NCBI GenBank assembly: GCA_011037195.1
Contig: JAAEAF010006598.1
Span: forward strand, 42,774 to 106,773
Reading direction: 5' to 3'
DNA from: Triatoma infestans
Lineage: Eukaryota; Arthropoda; Insecta; Hemiptera; Reduviidae
Length of the DNA: 64,000 nt
Part shown: one piece after another, positions 33,295-44,256 of the stretch
Layout of the letters: each line of letters begins with the position of its first letter
Numbering within the stretch: position 1 is the first letter of the stretch
Position numbers and translations under genes: made by a program
Notes under the pieces: generated by a model
Told to the model about the DNA's origin: nothing
The model's database searches: none
Seen by the model: the letters and a program-made list of their open reading frames with translations, nothing else

Positions 33295-34395
33295 AAAAAA
33301 TAATCTGGTGTGAAACACTCACACGACTTTCTCTTAATGCCGTTTACACAGATATAATTGACTAATTTTCTTCTAACTCATAATTTTAAGTAAATGTTTG
33401 TCTTCAATTTTATATCAATTGGAGAATTTAAACTTAATAAAAATGAGTTTGATTAGGAGAGCACAACCTCCCCCCTCCGCCAAGTTGAGGAGAGCACAAC
33501 CTCCCCCCTCCGCCAAGTTGAGGAGAGCACAACCTCCCCTCCGCCAAAACTTCTTTCAATGAACTTTCTCGGAAAAAAGTTACAAACAATAGTTGTAGGA
33601 CTCCGTATTCATAGTTACTATACTATTATTTAGATGATTGAGTCATATAATAAACGGAAATAGCACTTTATAAAAAAACACAACCCTACCCCTCTCATAA
33701 AAGCCACTTTAAATGAATTTTGTCCGAGAAATATTCAAATAAAATTTGTAGCTGATACAATAAGTTTAAAGGAAATGATTGAAGCCATTACTGAGAAAAT
33801 CTCAAAAACCTAAAGAAACTGTTCAGTAAACACGCACTTTCGTTCAACCGATCTTCTACAAACTCGGAATATTGGCAACATAGGTATATAATTCTATTTA
33901 ATACTATTTAGATGAAGGAAACGTATAATAACTTAAAAAAGCACTTTAGAGGGAAACATAACCACACTGTCCCTCTCCTAAACCACATTAAATGAATTGT
34001 CCCAGAGATATATTTCAAATTGAAATTGTAGCTCTTTATATGTGTGGTTGATGTACTAAGGATTTAAAAAAATTGTTGGAGATATTTTCGAGTATATCGC
34101 AAAAAGTATTACAATCCATTCAGTAATGTGATACTTCCGGCTGAGGAATTTTGGCAGATAACTTCCTGTCGGATCCCACGGTGATACCTAAACAAAATGT
34201 GAAGTTTGAACTTCCTGCAATATTTCATTTTTGAGCTATGCTGTTCACATACACACATCTGCAGACCATTTTCTAAAAATCACTATTTCTGACTCAAGAG
34301 ACCTTAAAAGGTGTATTTCCGGTGAAAAGTTGATATCGAAAATTTGACACGTTCACAATACTTCATCTTAATCGGAACTAAGAAAAAATAAGGCG
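33295..34395 (+). repeat. Family A dispersed repeat, long + copy with three subunits
   Basis: 5' tip TCTGGTGTGAAACACTCACA then CGACTTTCTCTTAATGCC. Three successive subunits each start with a CCCT-rich run and a TGAAT/TGAAC-TTT-CCGAGAAA-type block (about 33550, 33710, 33990). Then TGATACTTCCGGCTGAGG, CATACACACATCTGCAGACC and the 3' end ACACGTTCACAATACTTCAT. This copy makes the tandem-subunit architecture clearest. Confidence 0.85.
33455..33549 (+). repeat. 33-bp minisatellite, about 3 copies
   Basis: Three copies of a 33-base unit starting GAGGAGAGCACAACCTCCCC and ending CCGCCAAGTT, produced inside the C-rich run of the Family A copy. Confidence 0.9.
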
Positions 34396-34924
34396 CTCAT
34401 AATCTTTCTGTGTTGCGTAGTTATTTTAGTAAGTTATAATGACATAATCTTAGGGGGACAGACATGATGATGCAGAAATTATTATCACTATAGTTGCACA
34501 GCTGAACTGGCCCATGTGCAATGTTAACACATAACATTTCTTCCACATGTGCTGGAGAAGAGTATGATGACATCAGCAATGATATTGTAATCAAGTTGTC
34601 CTATATTCAAATTTCTATTGAAATGTTGACAAGCCTTTGAATATGAAAAGACTTTTAGTAATGATTGGTGTCCTCTCCAAATTAAGAGTCTCTCTCGTAT
34701 TTATGTGTGTGTTTGTGTGACTCTGTTTGTGTTTATGATCTAAATATTTCAAAAATGGAAAAATCGCAGGAACCATTTATACTTTCATCCTATTTCTTCT
34801 ACACTCACACACACACACACAACACAAAGGGCCTTTTTTATCTTTCTTTTTTTAATTTAATGCGCCTCAAGATCCATGGTCATTGGCGCCCGGAGTCTTC
34901 TCAGTGCTCTGCCGTGAATATGGA
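34396..34924. other. Unassigned sequence with CA/GT tracts
   Basis: About 34700-34860 has GTGTGTGTTTGTGTG and CACTCACACACACACACA next to CAAAAATGGAAAAATCGCAG, probably scrambled Family A 3' pieces. The rest is unassigned. Confidence 0.4.
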
Positions 34925-35300
34925 GTGAATCATTCATGCGACATGTCTTACTTAATACAATTCAATCAAGAAATTTTCTTTGAAATGCAACATTAAATGT
35001 TTAGTTGGCCTGGCTATAAACATAATGGTGGGGATTTTACTTGTCCATCCGGGCGGCCTTATATGGAGCGTTCTATATAAGGCCGCCCTTTAAAAGCTTG
35101 CGCGAATTTAAATGTAAACTAACTGACAGCCTACAGTACCCCCCCCCCATAAAATCAATTTTTTCATAAAAATGTTTCAAATAAAAGTGATACCTAAAGC
35201 AAGTATCCCAAGTATAAAGAAAATCATTGTAACCATTTTCGAGAAAATTCAAAAACTTATTCTGTAAAATTGTACTTCCGGTAAACTTATTTTCTCCAAA
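34925..35300 (+). repeat. Family A dispersed repeat, + half of a chimeric copy
   Basis: TGAATCATTCATGCGACATG, TGTTTAGTTGGCCTGGCTAT, GTTTCAAATAAAAGTGATAC, AGTATAAAGAAAATCATTGT, ATTGTACTTCCGGTAAACTT. At about 35300 it switches to minus-orientation sequence. Confidence 0.8.
35051..35088 (+). repeat. GC-rich 14-bp perfect inverted repeat
   Basis: GGGCGGCCTTATAT (35051-35064) and ATATAAGGCCGCCC (35075-35088) around a 10-base loop, formed where other Family A copies have only the TATGGAGCGCTCTAT block. Confidence 0.9.
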
Positions 35301-35465
35301 TTTACAGAATAGGTTGATGAGCTTTCTGGAATTGTCTCGAAACAGACAATTTTTTAAACTTGGTACACTAACTGACAGATAGATATATAAACCAGTCACT
35401 TTTATGTCACTTTTATGGAACATTTTTCAAACAAAAAATATTGAATTTAGATGGTCTAATTTCTA
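35301..35465 (-). repeat. Family A dispersed repeat, - half of the chimeric copy
   Basis: ACAGAATAGGTTGATGAGCT, TTTTTTAAACTTGGTACACT, CAGTCACTTTTATGTC, AACATTTTTCAAACAAAAAA. Confidence 0.7.
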
Positions 35466-35634
35466 ATTTTATTTGATTTGGTGTTTGTACAACAAAATTT
35501 GACCCCTAGACAAAACTGAATAGTAGTTTAATATCACAGATCTAAGAAATCTAGGGTCATAGACCCTAAATTGTTTTAGATTTATTATTGAGCTTAATAA
35601 TTTATTATTGATTTATTTATTCTGCGCTTAAGTA

Positions 35635-36105
35635 AAAAAAAACGTTGGAACCGTTTGCAAGAAAATCCCGACGAAGGTGAAGAACCCATTCTATAAAGTC
35701 GCACTTCCGGTTAATCGATATTCTTCTCAAACTCAGGAGACCTCTGAAACAAGTATATCCGGTAACAACAAAATTTCAAAAATTTGACACTTTTGGCGTA
35801 CTTGCTCTTATAGCAGCCACTAGACCGTAAAAATGGCATTCAGTAAAGTCGCATTTCCGGTTAGTGTATTTTGACTGTCACTGTTTAGATATAGGATGGT
35901 AGTATGTAAAGGGAATATCATGTTTGAACTTTTAGCGATTTTTCGTTTTTTTATCGATATTTTGTTCACAGATACAGATCAATCGCTGAAAACAATTTTT
36001 TCATACTCAATGGATCTCAAAATATATATTACCAGTGAAAATGTATTTTTCGCTGAAAATGTGACACTATTGTATACTTCCTCTTGAAGCAGTAAAAGAC
36101 GGTAA
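35635..36105 (+). repeat. Two Family A + fragments in series
   Basis: 35635-35825 carries AAGTCGCACTTCCGGTTAAT joined directly to a 3' end (AAAATTTGACACTTTTGGCG). 35835-36105 carries AGTAAAGTCGCATTTCCGGT, GCGATTTTTCGTTTTTTTAT, a vestigial CACAGATACAGATCAATCGC and a 3' end (TGTATACTTCCTCTTGAAGC). Confidence 0.75.
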
Positions 36106-37035
36106 AAAAATTAGATCAATTTCCCATAGATATTCCATAAATATTTCGATTATGGGACACTATCACAGCATTTGTGAGGAAGTAAAAAAAAAATGTTAAT
36201 TTGACAGAATCGGAGCCTCTTTAGAATAACAAAGTTGCAACACCCACGAAAACTACGTAATAATTTACACACGTAATAAATTAACATTATGCACCGCCGC
36301 AATGCATGCATGTATCTAAGTTTGTATAGATTGCGCCTATAAACAAACAGCCCAGGGAGAGTTACCTGGTCCAAGGTGTGTCACACGGTCAGCTACCAAC
36401 CAACTATTTTGCATTACAGATAAATCTTTATATTATAATAAATTGTATAAATTTATTATTATATATATCTTGTATAAATAAAGAATTTATCTACTGTAAT
36501 ATTATATGTCCTGTTTATTTGCAAGGTATATTTGCAAATTTATTTATTTTTATTATTATTCGCCATAATCGAATATTAATAATATTTAAATTATGTTTAC
36601 ATTTCTTTTCTTTTTTTATTTATTTTTTATCGCTTTTTATCTTTTTGATTTATCGATTTAATCAGTAACGTTTAACATGAAGTGTTTTAAAAAAAATGCA
36701 TACGCCTAAACACCGAACGTGCCGAAAATTTATATCAGACCAGAAGGTGATACCAATATGCAATGTCACAGATTGTCTCCTGTTTCTAATTCAGATATCA
36801 AATCAGCTGTTATTTTCTTCCCACCATAAATGGTAGTAAAGCAATTATTGCGATCACTTCACAGATCAAAGTTGAGTTTGCTTTTCTATTTTCTATTGCT
36901 TTATTGGATTTACAACTACAGATGCAAATGCTCCTGCAACAAGTAAAAGTATAAGTTACAATATCACGAGAGGACTTACCATTCAACGGTGGTTCTCCAA
37001 ATGAATTAATCACTTACCTTACCCCCCCCCCCAGT
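36106..37035. other. AT-rich sequence, nothing recognised
   Basis: No gene or repeat block identified. A C run closes it near 37021-37032. Confidence 0.4.
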
Positions 37036-37690
37036 AAATTATGTGACCAGCGCCATCTCAGACGGTGAGCGGGATTATCAAAGATATAATGATGAGAGTG
37101 CTGTCTGTTAGAGGATTAGGGTGAGAGGAAAGGTGAGAATGAAAGTTCCTGTAAGCGCAGAAATTGAATCTTGTACGAAAGATCTTGCATCTTGTACTTT
37201 TAGATGGGATTTGATAGTTCTGTTTAGACACGTGATATGGAGCATTGGTTATAAGGCGTAGGATTTTTGACTGTAAGATTTGGGAACGATATATGTTAGA
37301 ATGCTTGGCTGCACCCCACAGCTCAACTCCGTAAGTCCAAATTGGTTTCAGTAACGAGTTATAAATCATTACTTTGTTGTTTAATGTCAGTTTAGACCGT
37401 GCTGTCAAAGAGTCTTGCAAGCAGGTAGCATAATTTTTTTTTAGTTCTTCTCGTGTATGTGGATTCCAGGAGACGTTTCAATATAGTATCGTACTGTCTC
37501 AGCGCATTATGGTAGTACAATCCGATTTAAGAAAACTGGAGGACAGATGTACGTCTGAGAGTGAAGGTTATGTTCTGGCATTCCTGGACATTCATTTTCA
37601 TTTTCCACCTTAGAAACCATTCTCCAAGAGAAGGAGTTGTTGTAAGGAGGCGAGTTGACTACACTGGGTCAGAATGAGGCGAGAGAATAG
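37036..37690 (-). pseudogene. Jockey-type non-LTR retrotransposon RT fragment
   Basis: On the minus strand, WKMKMNVQECQNITFTLRRT (about 37605-37545) leads, after frame changes, to LTLNNKVMIYNSLLKPIWTY then GVELWGAAKHSNI, ILQSKILRLITNAPYHVS and FHSHLSSHPNPL. This is the order of the RT thumb and C-terminal part of Jockey-clade ORF2. Frame changes near 37440-37545 and loss of the catalytic half mark it as dead. Confidence 0.8.
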
Positions 37691-37924
37691 TTGAAAGTTG
37701 AAGTTTGAAGTTTGAGGCTCTGGTTGAAGGTCTCAAGTGATAAAAATGTTCCCCACACCTTATAAAATTTAAATCGTATTATTAAACTGATAGGAAAAAC
37801 ACAAAATCGAACCTATATTTTCGTCAACGAAACAATATTTGTAATGGCAATTTAATATTAATCAAAATACCAAAGACCTTTTTTTTGTGAAAATTGTTTG
37901 AAAATTATTATATATGTGCAATTT
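37691..37924. other. Unassigned AT-rich sequence
   Basis: No gene or repeat block identified. Confidence 0.35.
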
Positions 37925-38195
37925 GCAATTAAAGAGAAAACCCTCCCTTATTAAGAGAAAATCTCAGAAACCTAGTTGGTGAAGTCAGATCTTCGGTTGG
38001 TTAACCGATTTTCATTAAACGTGGAATTACTAGCTTTACATTTAATGTATCTAGATGAAAATTATCTGAAGTGGAACTTTAACTTTGGAGCTAATTCCGC
38101 CGGAAAATTTAAATCCAAGTATTTTCGGTAAAAAAAGTCAATCTGGAAAATTGACAAGATTGCATTATTTCCTGTAACAGCTTTAATAGAAATAA
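37925..38195 (+). repeat. Family A dispersed repeat, + fragment
   Basis: AAGAGAAAATCTCAGAAACC, TTGGTTAACCGATTTTCATT, TCTGAAGTGGAACTTTAACT, GACAAGATTGCATTATTTCC. Confidence 0.7.
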
Positions 38196-38359
38196 GGAAG
38201 CTCCCAGAACATATAACTATTAAATCCAACTTTTTAAACTCCTGCGTAAGTAGTAAAATCCATATTGAAAACCTAAGTGTGGGAGGTTAAGGCTTAGTTT
38301 CTATTACCAGCCGTCACATGGTACTATTGCTCTTTCGAAAAATAGGTAGCATTTCACTT

Positions 38360-39880
38360 TTTTTTCTTTTTACTGTTATTGTAATCGTGTCAAATTTCCG
38401 ATATCGAGTTTTCACTGGTATACAAGTTCCCTGAGTCAAAAAAGTGGTTTTTAGAAAATGGTGTGTGTGTGTGTGTGCATGTATGTGAACGGCATAGCAT
38501 AAAAAAAAAAATCACAGACAGGTCCGACAGATCCGACACTAAGTTATTGGCCAAATTTCTCAACATAAAGTATCACTTTACCGAATAGTTTTTTTCACTT
38601 TTTAGCGATTTTCTTTAAACTTGGTATATCAACTACCAAATAGGCAGCTCCCACTTTTATTTGAAACATTTCTCCAGAATAATCATTTAAAGGCATTTTA
38701 AGAAGCGGGGTGGAGTTAGGGTTTCCTTTTAATGCTATTTCAGTTTTTTACATAATGCTATCATCTAAATAATATTAATTAGAATTAAATTTATGGTTGA
38801 AATTCCGGTTTGTAAAAAATCGGATGACCGGAAGTGCGTTTTTACTGAAACTATTTTGTAGTTTCTGCTATTTTCTCTAAAACGATTTTCTTTAAACTTT
38901 GTATACTATGTGACACACATAAATACCTATCACTGTATACTATCTACACACATAAATACCTATCACTGTGTACTATTGCACACATAAATACCATCACTGT
39001 ATACTATCTACACACATAAATACCTATCACTGTGTACTATCTACACACATAAATACCTATCACTGTATACTATCTACTACACACATAAATACCTATCACT
39101 GTATACTATCTACACACATAAATGCCTATCACTGTATACTATCTACACACATAAATGCCGATCACTGTATACTATCTACACACATAAATACCTATCACTG
39201 TATACTATCTACACACATAAATACCTATCACTGTATAATATCTACACACATAAAGACCAATAACTTTTATTCGAAACGTTTTCCGGGAAAATTGATTTTT
39301 TGGGGGTTCTGGGGGAACAGTAGCGTTTTACTTTCCTCTAAATACCACTTCAGCATAATATATGGTTTTATCACCAGCATAATATTTAATATCCATTAGA
39401 AGTATTGACAGAATTTCAAATTTGAAGAAAATCGGTTTACCGGAAATGTGCTTTTACACAATAGGTTTTTTGAGATTATTTGGAATTTTCTCGAACACGG
39501 TTACAACGATTTTCTTTGAACATTTTTTTTTTTTTTATAAGGCGCGTCTGCATCTATAGACAATTCTTTAAACTTGAAATGCTTGCTGAAGCGATAGAAA
39601 CGTATGTCATTTAACCTTAACAGATTCTGAAAAAATTGATTTTAAACGTGTATTGAGAGTCTGTTAGTTAGTTTAAATTTAAATTTGCACAAGCTTTCTT
39701 AGTTTTGACATAGAGCGCTCCACATGAGACAGCACAGGTATACCATTAAAATCCCCAACACCTTTTTTATGACCAACCCAACTAAACATTGTAACGTGGT
39801 AATTTCAAAGAAAATTTCTTGATTAAATTGTATTAATCAGGAGTAAGAGAAAGTTGTGTGAGTGTTTCATACCACATAGT
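38360..39880 (-). repeat. Family A dispersed repeat, full-length - copy enlarged by a minisatellite
   Basis: From TTTTACTGTTATTGTAATCG then TGTCAAATTTCCGATATCGA, through (GT)n (about 38460-38478), subunit blocks, the 33-bp minisatellite and GAGCGCTCCACATGAGACAG, to the 5' tip GAGTAAGAGAAAGTTGTGTG then AGTGTTTCATACCACA. It ends about 80 bp upstream of the first formin exon. Confidence 0.88.
38900..39258 (-). repeat. 33-bp minisatellite, about 11 copies
   Basis: Tandem units TATACTATCTACACACATAA then ATACCTATCACTG with small indels. The unit equals the Family A segment that normally occurs once in this position of the second subunit. Confidence 0.92.
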
Positions 39881-39960
39881 GTACATTTTGTATTTATTAT
39901 TGTATTTTTCTTATTTTAAAAATGCACATTAATACAGACTATGGTTTATATATGTTCCAG

Positions 39961-40076
39961 CTCTGGACACAAACAATGTAACCGTAAAGAAACAGGTGTT
40001 TGAACTATTATCAGCTCTGTGCGTCTACAACAGTGAAGGCTATAATAGGGCTTTAGATGCTTTGGAACATTATAAG
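39961..40076 (+). CDS. form3: Formin (INF2 / Formin3 type), internal exon, DID region
   Basis: The acceptor TATGTTCCAG ends at 39960 and the donor AAG-GTAC begins at 40077. After two bases of a split codon, the 38 codons read [20 protein letters not shown], then [18 protein letters not shown]. This is the armadillo-repeat DID/FH3 region found before the coiled coil and FH1-FH2 domains of formins, and it most resembles the INF2 (vertebrate) / Formin3 (insect) group. In that group the DID binds the C-terminal tail and restrains actin nucleation and severing. The exon is phase 2 at its start and ends on a codon boundary, matching the next exon. The upstream exon was not found in the window. The subfamily call rests on remembered family features and needs a database comparison. 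Confidence 0.85.
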
Positions 40077-40179
40077 GTACATTTCATTTTATTTTTTTTT
40101 TTTTATAAATAAAATAAATTCAATGAACAATTTTAATAATAATAATAATAATAAAATTTAATATATAAATATGTTACAG
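40077..40179 (+). other. Formin intron, 103 bp
   Basis: GT...AG intron between two in-phase formin exons. It contains a poly-T run and an (AAT)n run. Confidence 0.85.
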
Positions 40180-40339
40180 ACGTTGAAATGCGAACGATAT
40201 CGACTGCGGGTAATAATACGCGAACTGGAGCACGCTGAACAAGTGGACTATCAAACTGCTCTTCTAGCGTTTGTGAATTGTCTAATTATTTCCACTCCTC
40301 AATTGAAAGATCGTGTACGAATTAGAAATGAATTTATTG
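40180..40339 (+). CDS. form3: Formin (INF2 / Formin3 type), internal exon, DID region
   Basis: Acceptor ATGTTACAG before 40180 and donor G-GTAAGT after 40339 (GT at 40340). The 53 codons plus one base read TLKCERYRLRVIIRELEHAE, QVDYQTALLAFVNCLIISTP and QLKDRVRIRNEFI. They directly continue the previous exon in phase 0 and leave the first base of a glycine codon. The RxRNEFIG-L-x-L motif is characteristic of formin DID/FH3 domains. There are no stops or frameshifts and the codons look constrained, so this is a functional exon amid decayed repeats. It is followed by an intron of about 15 kb. Confidence 0.88.
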
Positions 40340-40344
40340 GTAAG

Positions 40345-40819
40345 TAATATTATTTTGATCGTTTCATCAATTTTATTATGTATTAACGCAGTATTTTCTC
40401 AAAAACAATATGAAAAAAAATGATCTATTTAAGATAAGAAATAAAAAGACCTCTTAGCTTACTGCATCCCATTCTTACTTTTTTGTGATACTATATTGCA
40501 TCACTACTTGTATTGCGGGTTTAGTATCTTGTAGAGAAGACTGGCTTTTCATTCGTTTAATTCCCTGTACAATAAAATAGATGAATAATCGACCATGAAT
40601 AAATGGATACTCTAAAGAAGAATGTCCCTGTTTGGATGTTATAGAACTGCCCATAAAGACAGCGTTCTAAATGTCTGTTGTGTCTCTCTTATATGTAAGG
40701 TGTATCTGCAGAGAATGTAAATGAGTCTGTGTATGGGGAGAGCTAGAAATTTGCCTGTGAGTTCGTTAAACCCATGTAGTTGTGCACCTCAGGTACTACC
40801 TCTGCCTTTTTACGTTCTG
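40345..40819. other. Intronic sequence without recognised repeats
   Basis: Nothing recognised; probably original intron sequence. Confidence 0.4.
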
Positions 40820-41290
40820 TAACTGCAGTAAGAGGAAGTATTGCGATCGTCAAATTTTCAATATTGGGAGCGGTTTTGTGGTTCCGTGAGTGCGAAAAAG
40901 TAGTTTTTAGAAAATGATCTCTATATACGAGTATGTATATATATCCGACAGGAAGTTATCTATCCAATTTCCTCAACCCGAAGTACCACTTTACTGAATA
41001 GATTTTTTTAGGTTTTTTGCTGTTTTCTCGGAATCGCTCCAACGATTTTCTTTAAACTTATTAATAACACGTATAAAGAGCAACAACTTTTATTTGAAAT
41101 ATTTCTTCCGAAAAATTCATTCAAGGGGGTTTTTGGGAGAGAGACAGGTGGGATTAGGTTTTTCTCAGAATGCTATTTTGGTTGATTATACAATTCTATC
41201 AACTAAATAATATTAATTAGAAATAATGATGTTGCCAAAATTCCGAGTTTCAAGAAATCTGTTGACCTAAATCGTTTTTACTGAACCTAA
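40820..41290 (-). repeat. Family A dispersed repeat, - copy
   Basis: CAGTAAGAGGAAGTATTGCG then ATCGTCAAATTTTCAATA, TCCTCAACCCGAAGTACCAC, TTTCTCGGAATCGCTCCAAC, ACAACTTTTATTTGAAATAT, CTCAGAATGCTATTTTGGTT. Confidence 0.85.
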
Positions 41291-41294
41291 ATGA

Positions 41295-42340
41295 AAACCC
41301 CGACGAAGTTAATTATATTTGTTACATTAACCATCAAAAGAGAAACCCTTTTTGGGAAAACTTTTACAAATAAAAGTAATAGGTTTGTATCTGTACAGTA
41401 ACAGGTTTGTATCTGTACAGTAATAGGTTTGTATCTGTACAGTAATAGATTTGTATCTGTACAGTATAGGTTTGTATCTGTACAGTAATAGGTTTGTATC
41501 TGTACAGTAATAGATTTGTATCTGTACAGTAATAGGTTTGTATCTGTACAGTAATAGGTTTGTATCTGTACAGTAATAGATTAGTATCTGTACAGTAATA
41601 GGTTTGTATCTGTACAGTAATAGATTTGTATCTGTACATTAGTAGGTTTGTATCTGTACAGTAATGGGTTTGTATCTGTATAGTAATAGGTTTGTAAGTG
41701 TACAGTTAGCATTTCAAATTTAAATAAATCGTTAAAGTCGATTTCGAAAAATTGTTGCAAAAACAGTTTCAAAACATAATTACAAATATCGCACTTCCGT
41801 TTTACAAATTTTGAATTTTACTAAACCTTCTAATGTTTATTAATATTGGATAGGTTCTGGAACCATACACTACATTTAAATGGTGCTTTAGAGAAAAACT
41901 GTTCCTCCAGAACCCCCCCCCTCCGTAAAGCAATTTTTTCGGGAAAATGTTACATATAAAAGTGATAGGTATCTATGTGTGTAGATATTATACGAAGTTT
42001 AAAGAAAATCTTGGAAGCGTTTTCAAGAAAATCACAAAAAAATAGAAAAAATTTTTTTTAAAAATTCCGTAAAGTTTCACTTTCGATTGATCGATTTTGC
42101 CAGAAATCTTCGTGTCTGAGACCGCGGTGGTAGAGCCTAAACTGAATATCAAGTTTCATCTGCGACTTTTCGTTTTTGAAATATTTTATTAACACATGCA
42201 CACAAGCAAACAAAAAGACCATTCGCCAAAAACATTTGGTTCGTACCGGACGGGGGCCTAAAATGTAATTTCGGTGGAAATTCAGTTTCAAAAATTTTAC
42301 ACGATTGCATTTCTTGCAGCAGGTGTAAGAGGAAGTAACA
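41295..42340 (+). repeat. Family A dispersed repeat, + copy enlarged by a minisatellite
   Basis: Subunit 1 with the 22-bp minisatellite, ATATCGCACTTCCGTTTTAC, then subunit 2 with GTTACATATAAAAGTGATAG and AAAGAAAATCTTGGAAGCGT, GTGTCTGAGACCGCGGTGGT, ATTTCGGTGGAAATTCAGTT and the 3' end TACACGATTGCATTTCTTGC. Confidence 0.88.
41376..41705 (+). repeat. 22-bp minisatellite, about 15 copies
   Basis: Tandem AGTAATAGGTTTGTATCTGT-AC units with variants (AGATTT, GGGTTT). The unit is the single AAAGTGATAGG...TGTAC segment of Family A subunit 1. Confidence 0.93.
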
Positions 42341-43009
42341 TAACAGCTGCGATTGCGAGCAAGATAGAGCGCTCACTACTCCAGGAATGAAGCTGATGTC
42401 AACAATAACAAATTGAAACAAACCAATTTTTATCATATTCTTAGGTAATTTTCCGATTCAATTGCAACACAACCACTGACTAATCATTATTTTCCTCGTA
42501 ATATAATCACGAGTAACTGCGTATTTTTAGTAGATAGTCATGTGTGATTATTGTGAACCACTTCAAATAATAATACAGTTATTATCATTAGTAAATAAAG
42601 CGGAAATAATTACTTCTCTTTTTTAAATTATTATTATTAATATGTATTTGCCTTAATTAATTTCTGCACGAAGTGATTTAAAGAGTTGCGAGCTTATTTT
42701 CTTTTTAGATCAACAGTTTTTTTTGTACCTGTTGATCTAAGTTTTTACTGATAAATATTTAGCAACAATCGAGACCAAGAAAGGAGAGATTGGAATACTC
42801 GCTATACCCACTTAAAATGGCGCCTAAATATCCCTATGATAATTAGACTCCAAATAAAGTGTATTCATTTTAATTTAATTTATATTTCTTTCTTTCTATA
42901 CACAAACTCTTTTTTAGCCGCACCTTTTAATAGAGATAGTAAGTAATCATTTCCTGAACAGTATGGTGCCTAATTTTGCTTATTATTGCTGTATTAGTAC
43001 AACGGTCAA
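42341..43009. other. Intronic AT-rich sequence
   Basis: Includes a perfect 10-bp hairpin (AGATCAACAG ... CTGTTGATCT, about 42707-42738). No gene recognised. Confidence 0.45.
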
Positions 43010-43500
43010 ATTTTTGTAAATCGTAACTTTACCGGAAATGCATATTTAGAAGTCTACTGAGCAACAGGAAATACTGTTTATGAAGAATGTGTATGTAAGT
43101 TTCACAAGTACGTAGTATACGTGTGGTTATTTAGTTTGGATATAATTAGGTGGAGTTTGACAAGAAGGCCACCTTCTTAGTCAAGGAAGAACGAGTTTAC
43201 TAATGGTTTTTCTCCCAGGATTTCGCGATATTCTCGAAAATTATTCCAACGATTTTCTAAAAACTTATTTTACTGCCCATACTGGTAAAAATGCCAATCA
43301 ATTTTAACATTGAAACATTTTTCCTGGTTGGTTTTTTTGTGGATGGTGTTTCCAGGGGAACAGTGACGTTCATCTTTCCTCTAAAGTACCAGTATTTTCC
43401 AGTATAATATATGGATCCATCAGCCTCCAAATTATTATTCTTCACGCGTAGAATATTAACTGCACAGATTTAAACGTGTCACTTTTATTTAAAATATCAA
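43010..43500 (-). repeat. Family A dispersed repeat, - copy (degraded)
   Basis: TACCGGAAATGCATATTTAG, TTCTCGAAAATTATTCCAAC, GAACAGTGACGTTCATCTTT, CCTCTAAAGTACCAGTATTT. Confidence 0.7.
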
Positions 43501-43850
43501 AAGTCCCAATTTGATCTTATGGGTGATTTATTATTTTATTATTCCTGTGCATCGACTGCCATGGTCATTAGCGCCTCTAGTCATTTAAGCTTTCTCATTC
43601 CATGGCTACTCGAGCTGGGATGCCATATGCTTACCTATGTGATTCCACACACAACACCTTGCTCAGCGAAACAGGGTACAACCAGTTATTCGAGGATCTA
43701 CCCACCCGTCTCCTCTTATATCATCGATCTAGTCGACGAGAGGGAGTGCGGGTTTATTGTTTCTGACATCCCTTATTTCATTAATAACTGGGGTAGACTC
43801 AAATGTAACCGAAGCTTACTATTTATTCATAAAGCTCTATATATATTTAT
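43501..43850. other. GC-balanced sequence left of the Gypsy element
   Basis: Contains CATCGACTGCCATGGTCATT then AGCGCC, with a partial echo near 34870. The origin was not recognised, and an open frame runs from here into the Gypsy LTR, so it is not a real gene. Confidence 0.35.
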
Positions 43851-44239
43851 TGTAACGTTTTCTTTACTTACCGTCTCTTTATCTTATCGATTTTCCTCAA
43901 AGATTCAATTAATTAGTAGAAGTAATTGGTGTTCAAAGTTAAAATATAGAAATAATGACACATACAATACTAGAACAAATGAATTTATTCACTTACTAGA
44001 TATATTTATTAATAAAAATAATAATTATTTGACATAAAAAAAATGTAAAATGATAAAGTATCTAAAATATTCGTACCCTTTCAATTTACTGCAGTAAATA
44101 TGTGAACTAGCAACGTTTAAAATATGATGTATGTTCACCAGTCAAGAGCTCCTGTTAGACTGACTCATTCTTTTAAAGTAAAACTCACACTGAAAATATA
44201 AAGGAAGTCCTACTTCCTCTAGAGTATTCTTATACTCCA
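43851..44239 (-). repeat. Gypsy 3' LTR (left in this orientation)
   Basis: Begins TGTAACGTTTTC and ends TATACTCCA on the + strand (TG...CA). It nearly matches 50151-50533, with an extra 6 bases around 43918. Confidence 0.9.
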
Positions 44240-44240
44240 A

Positions 44241-44256
44241 TTGCCCCCCGCTCAGG
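44241..44256 (-). other. Polypurine tract of the Gypsy element
   Basis: On the minus strand TGAGCGGGGGGCAA lies immediately before the 3' LTR, where plus-strand DNA priming is expected. Confidence 0.6.

Noticed and set aside
35896..36087. 63-codon frame considered as an upstream formin exon
   Set aside because: The sequence is made of Family A blocks and has no formin motif or splice sites.
38968..39399. 143-codon open frame with periodic protein sequence
   Set aside because: It is a translation of the 33-bp minisatellite inside a Family A copy; the period is a multiple of three, so it stays open by chance.
41364..41639. 91-codon periodic frame, and the idea of a CRISPR-like array here or at 38.9 kb
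   Set aside because: Units are directly contiguous with no unique spacers, there are no cas genes, and the setting is a eukaryotic intron. These are minisatellites.
43519..44037. 172-codon open frame on the + strand
   Set aside because: Its second half is antisense Gypsy LTR sequence and its first half has no recognisable domain; a chance fusion.
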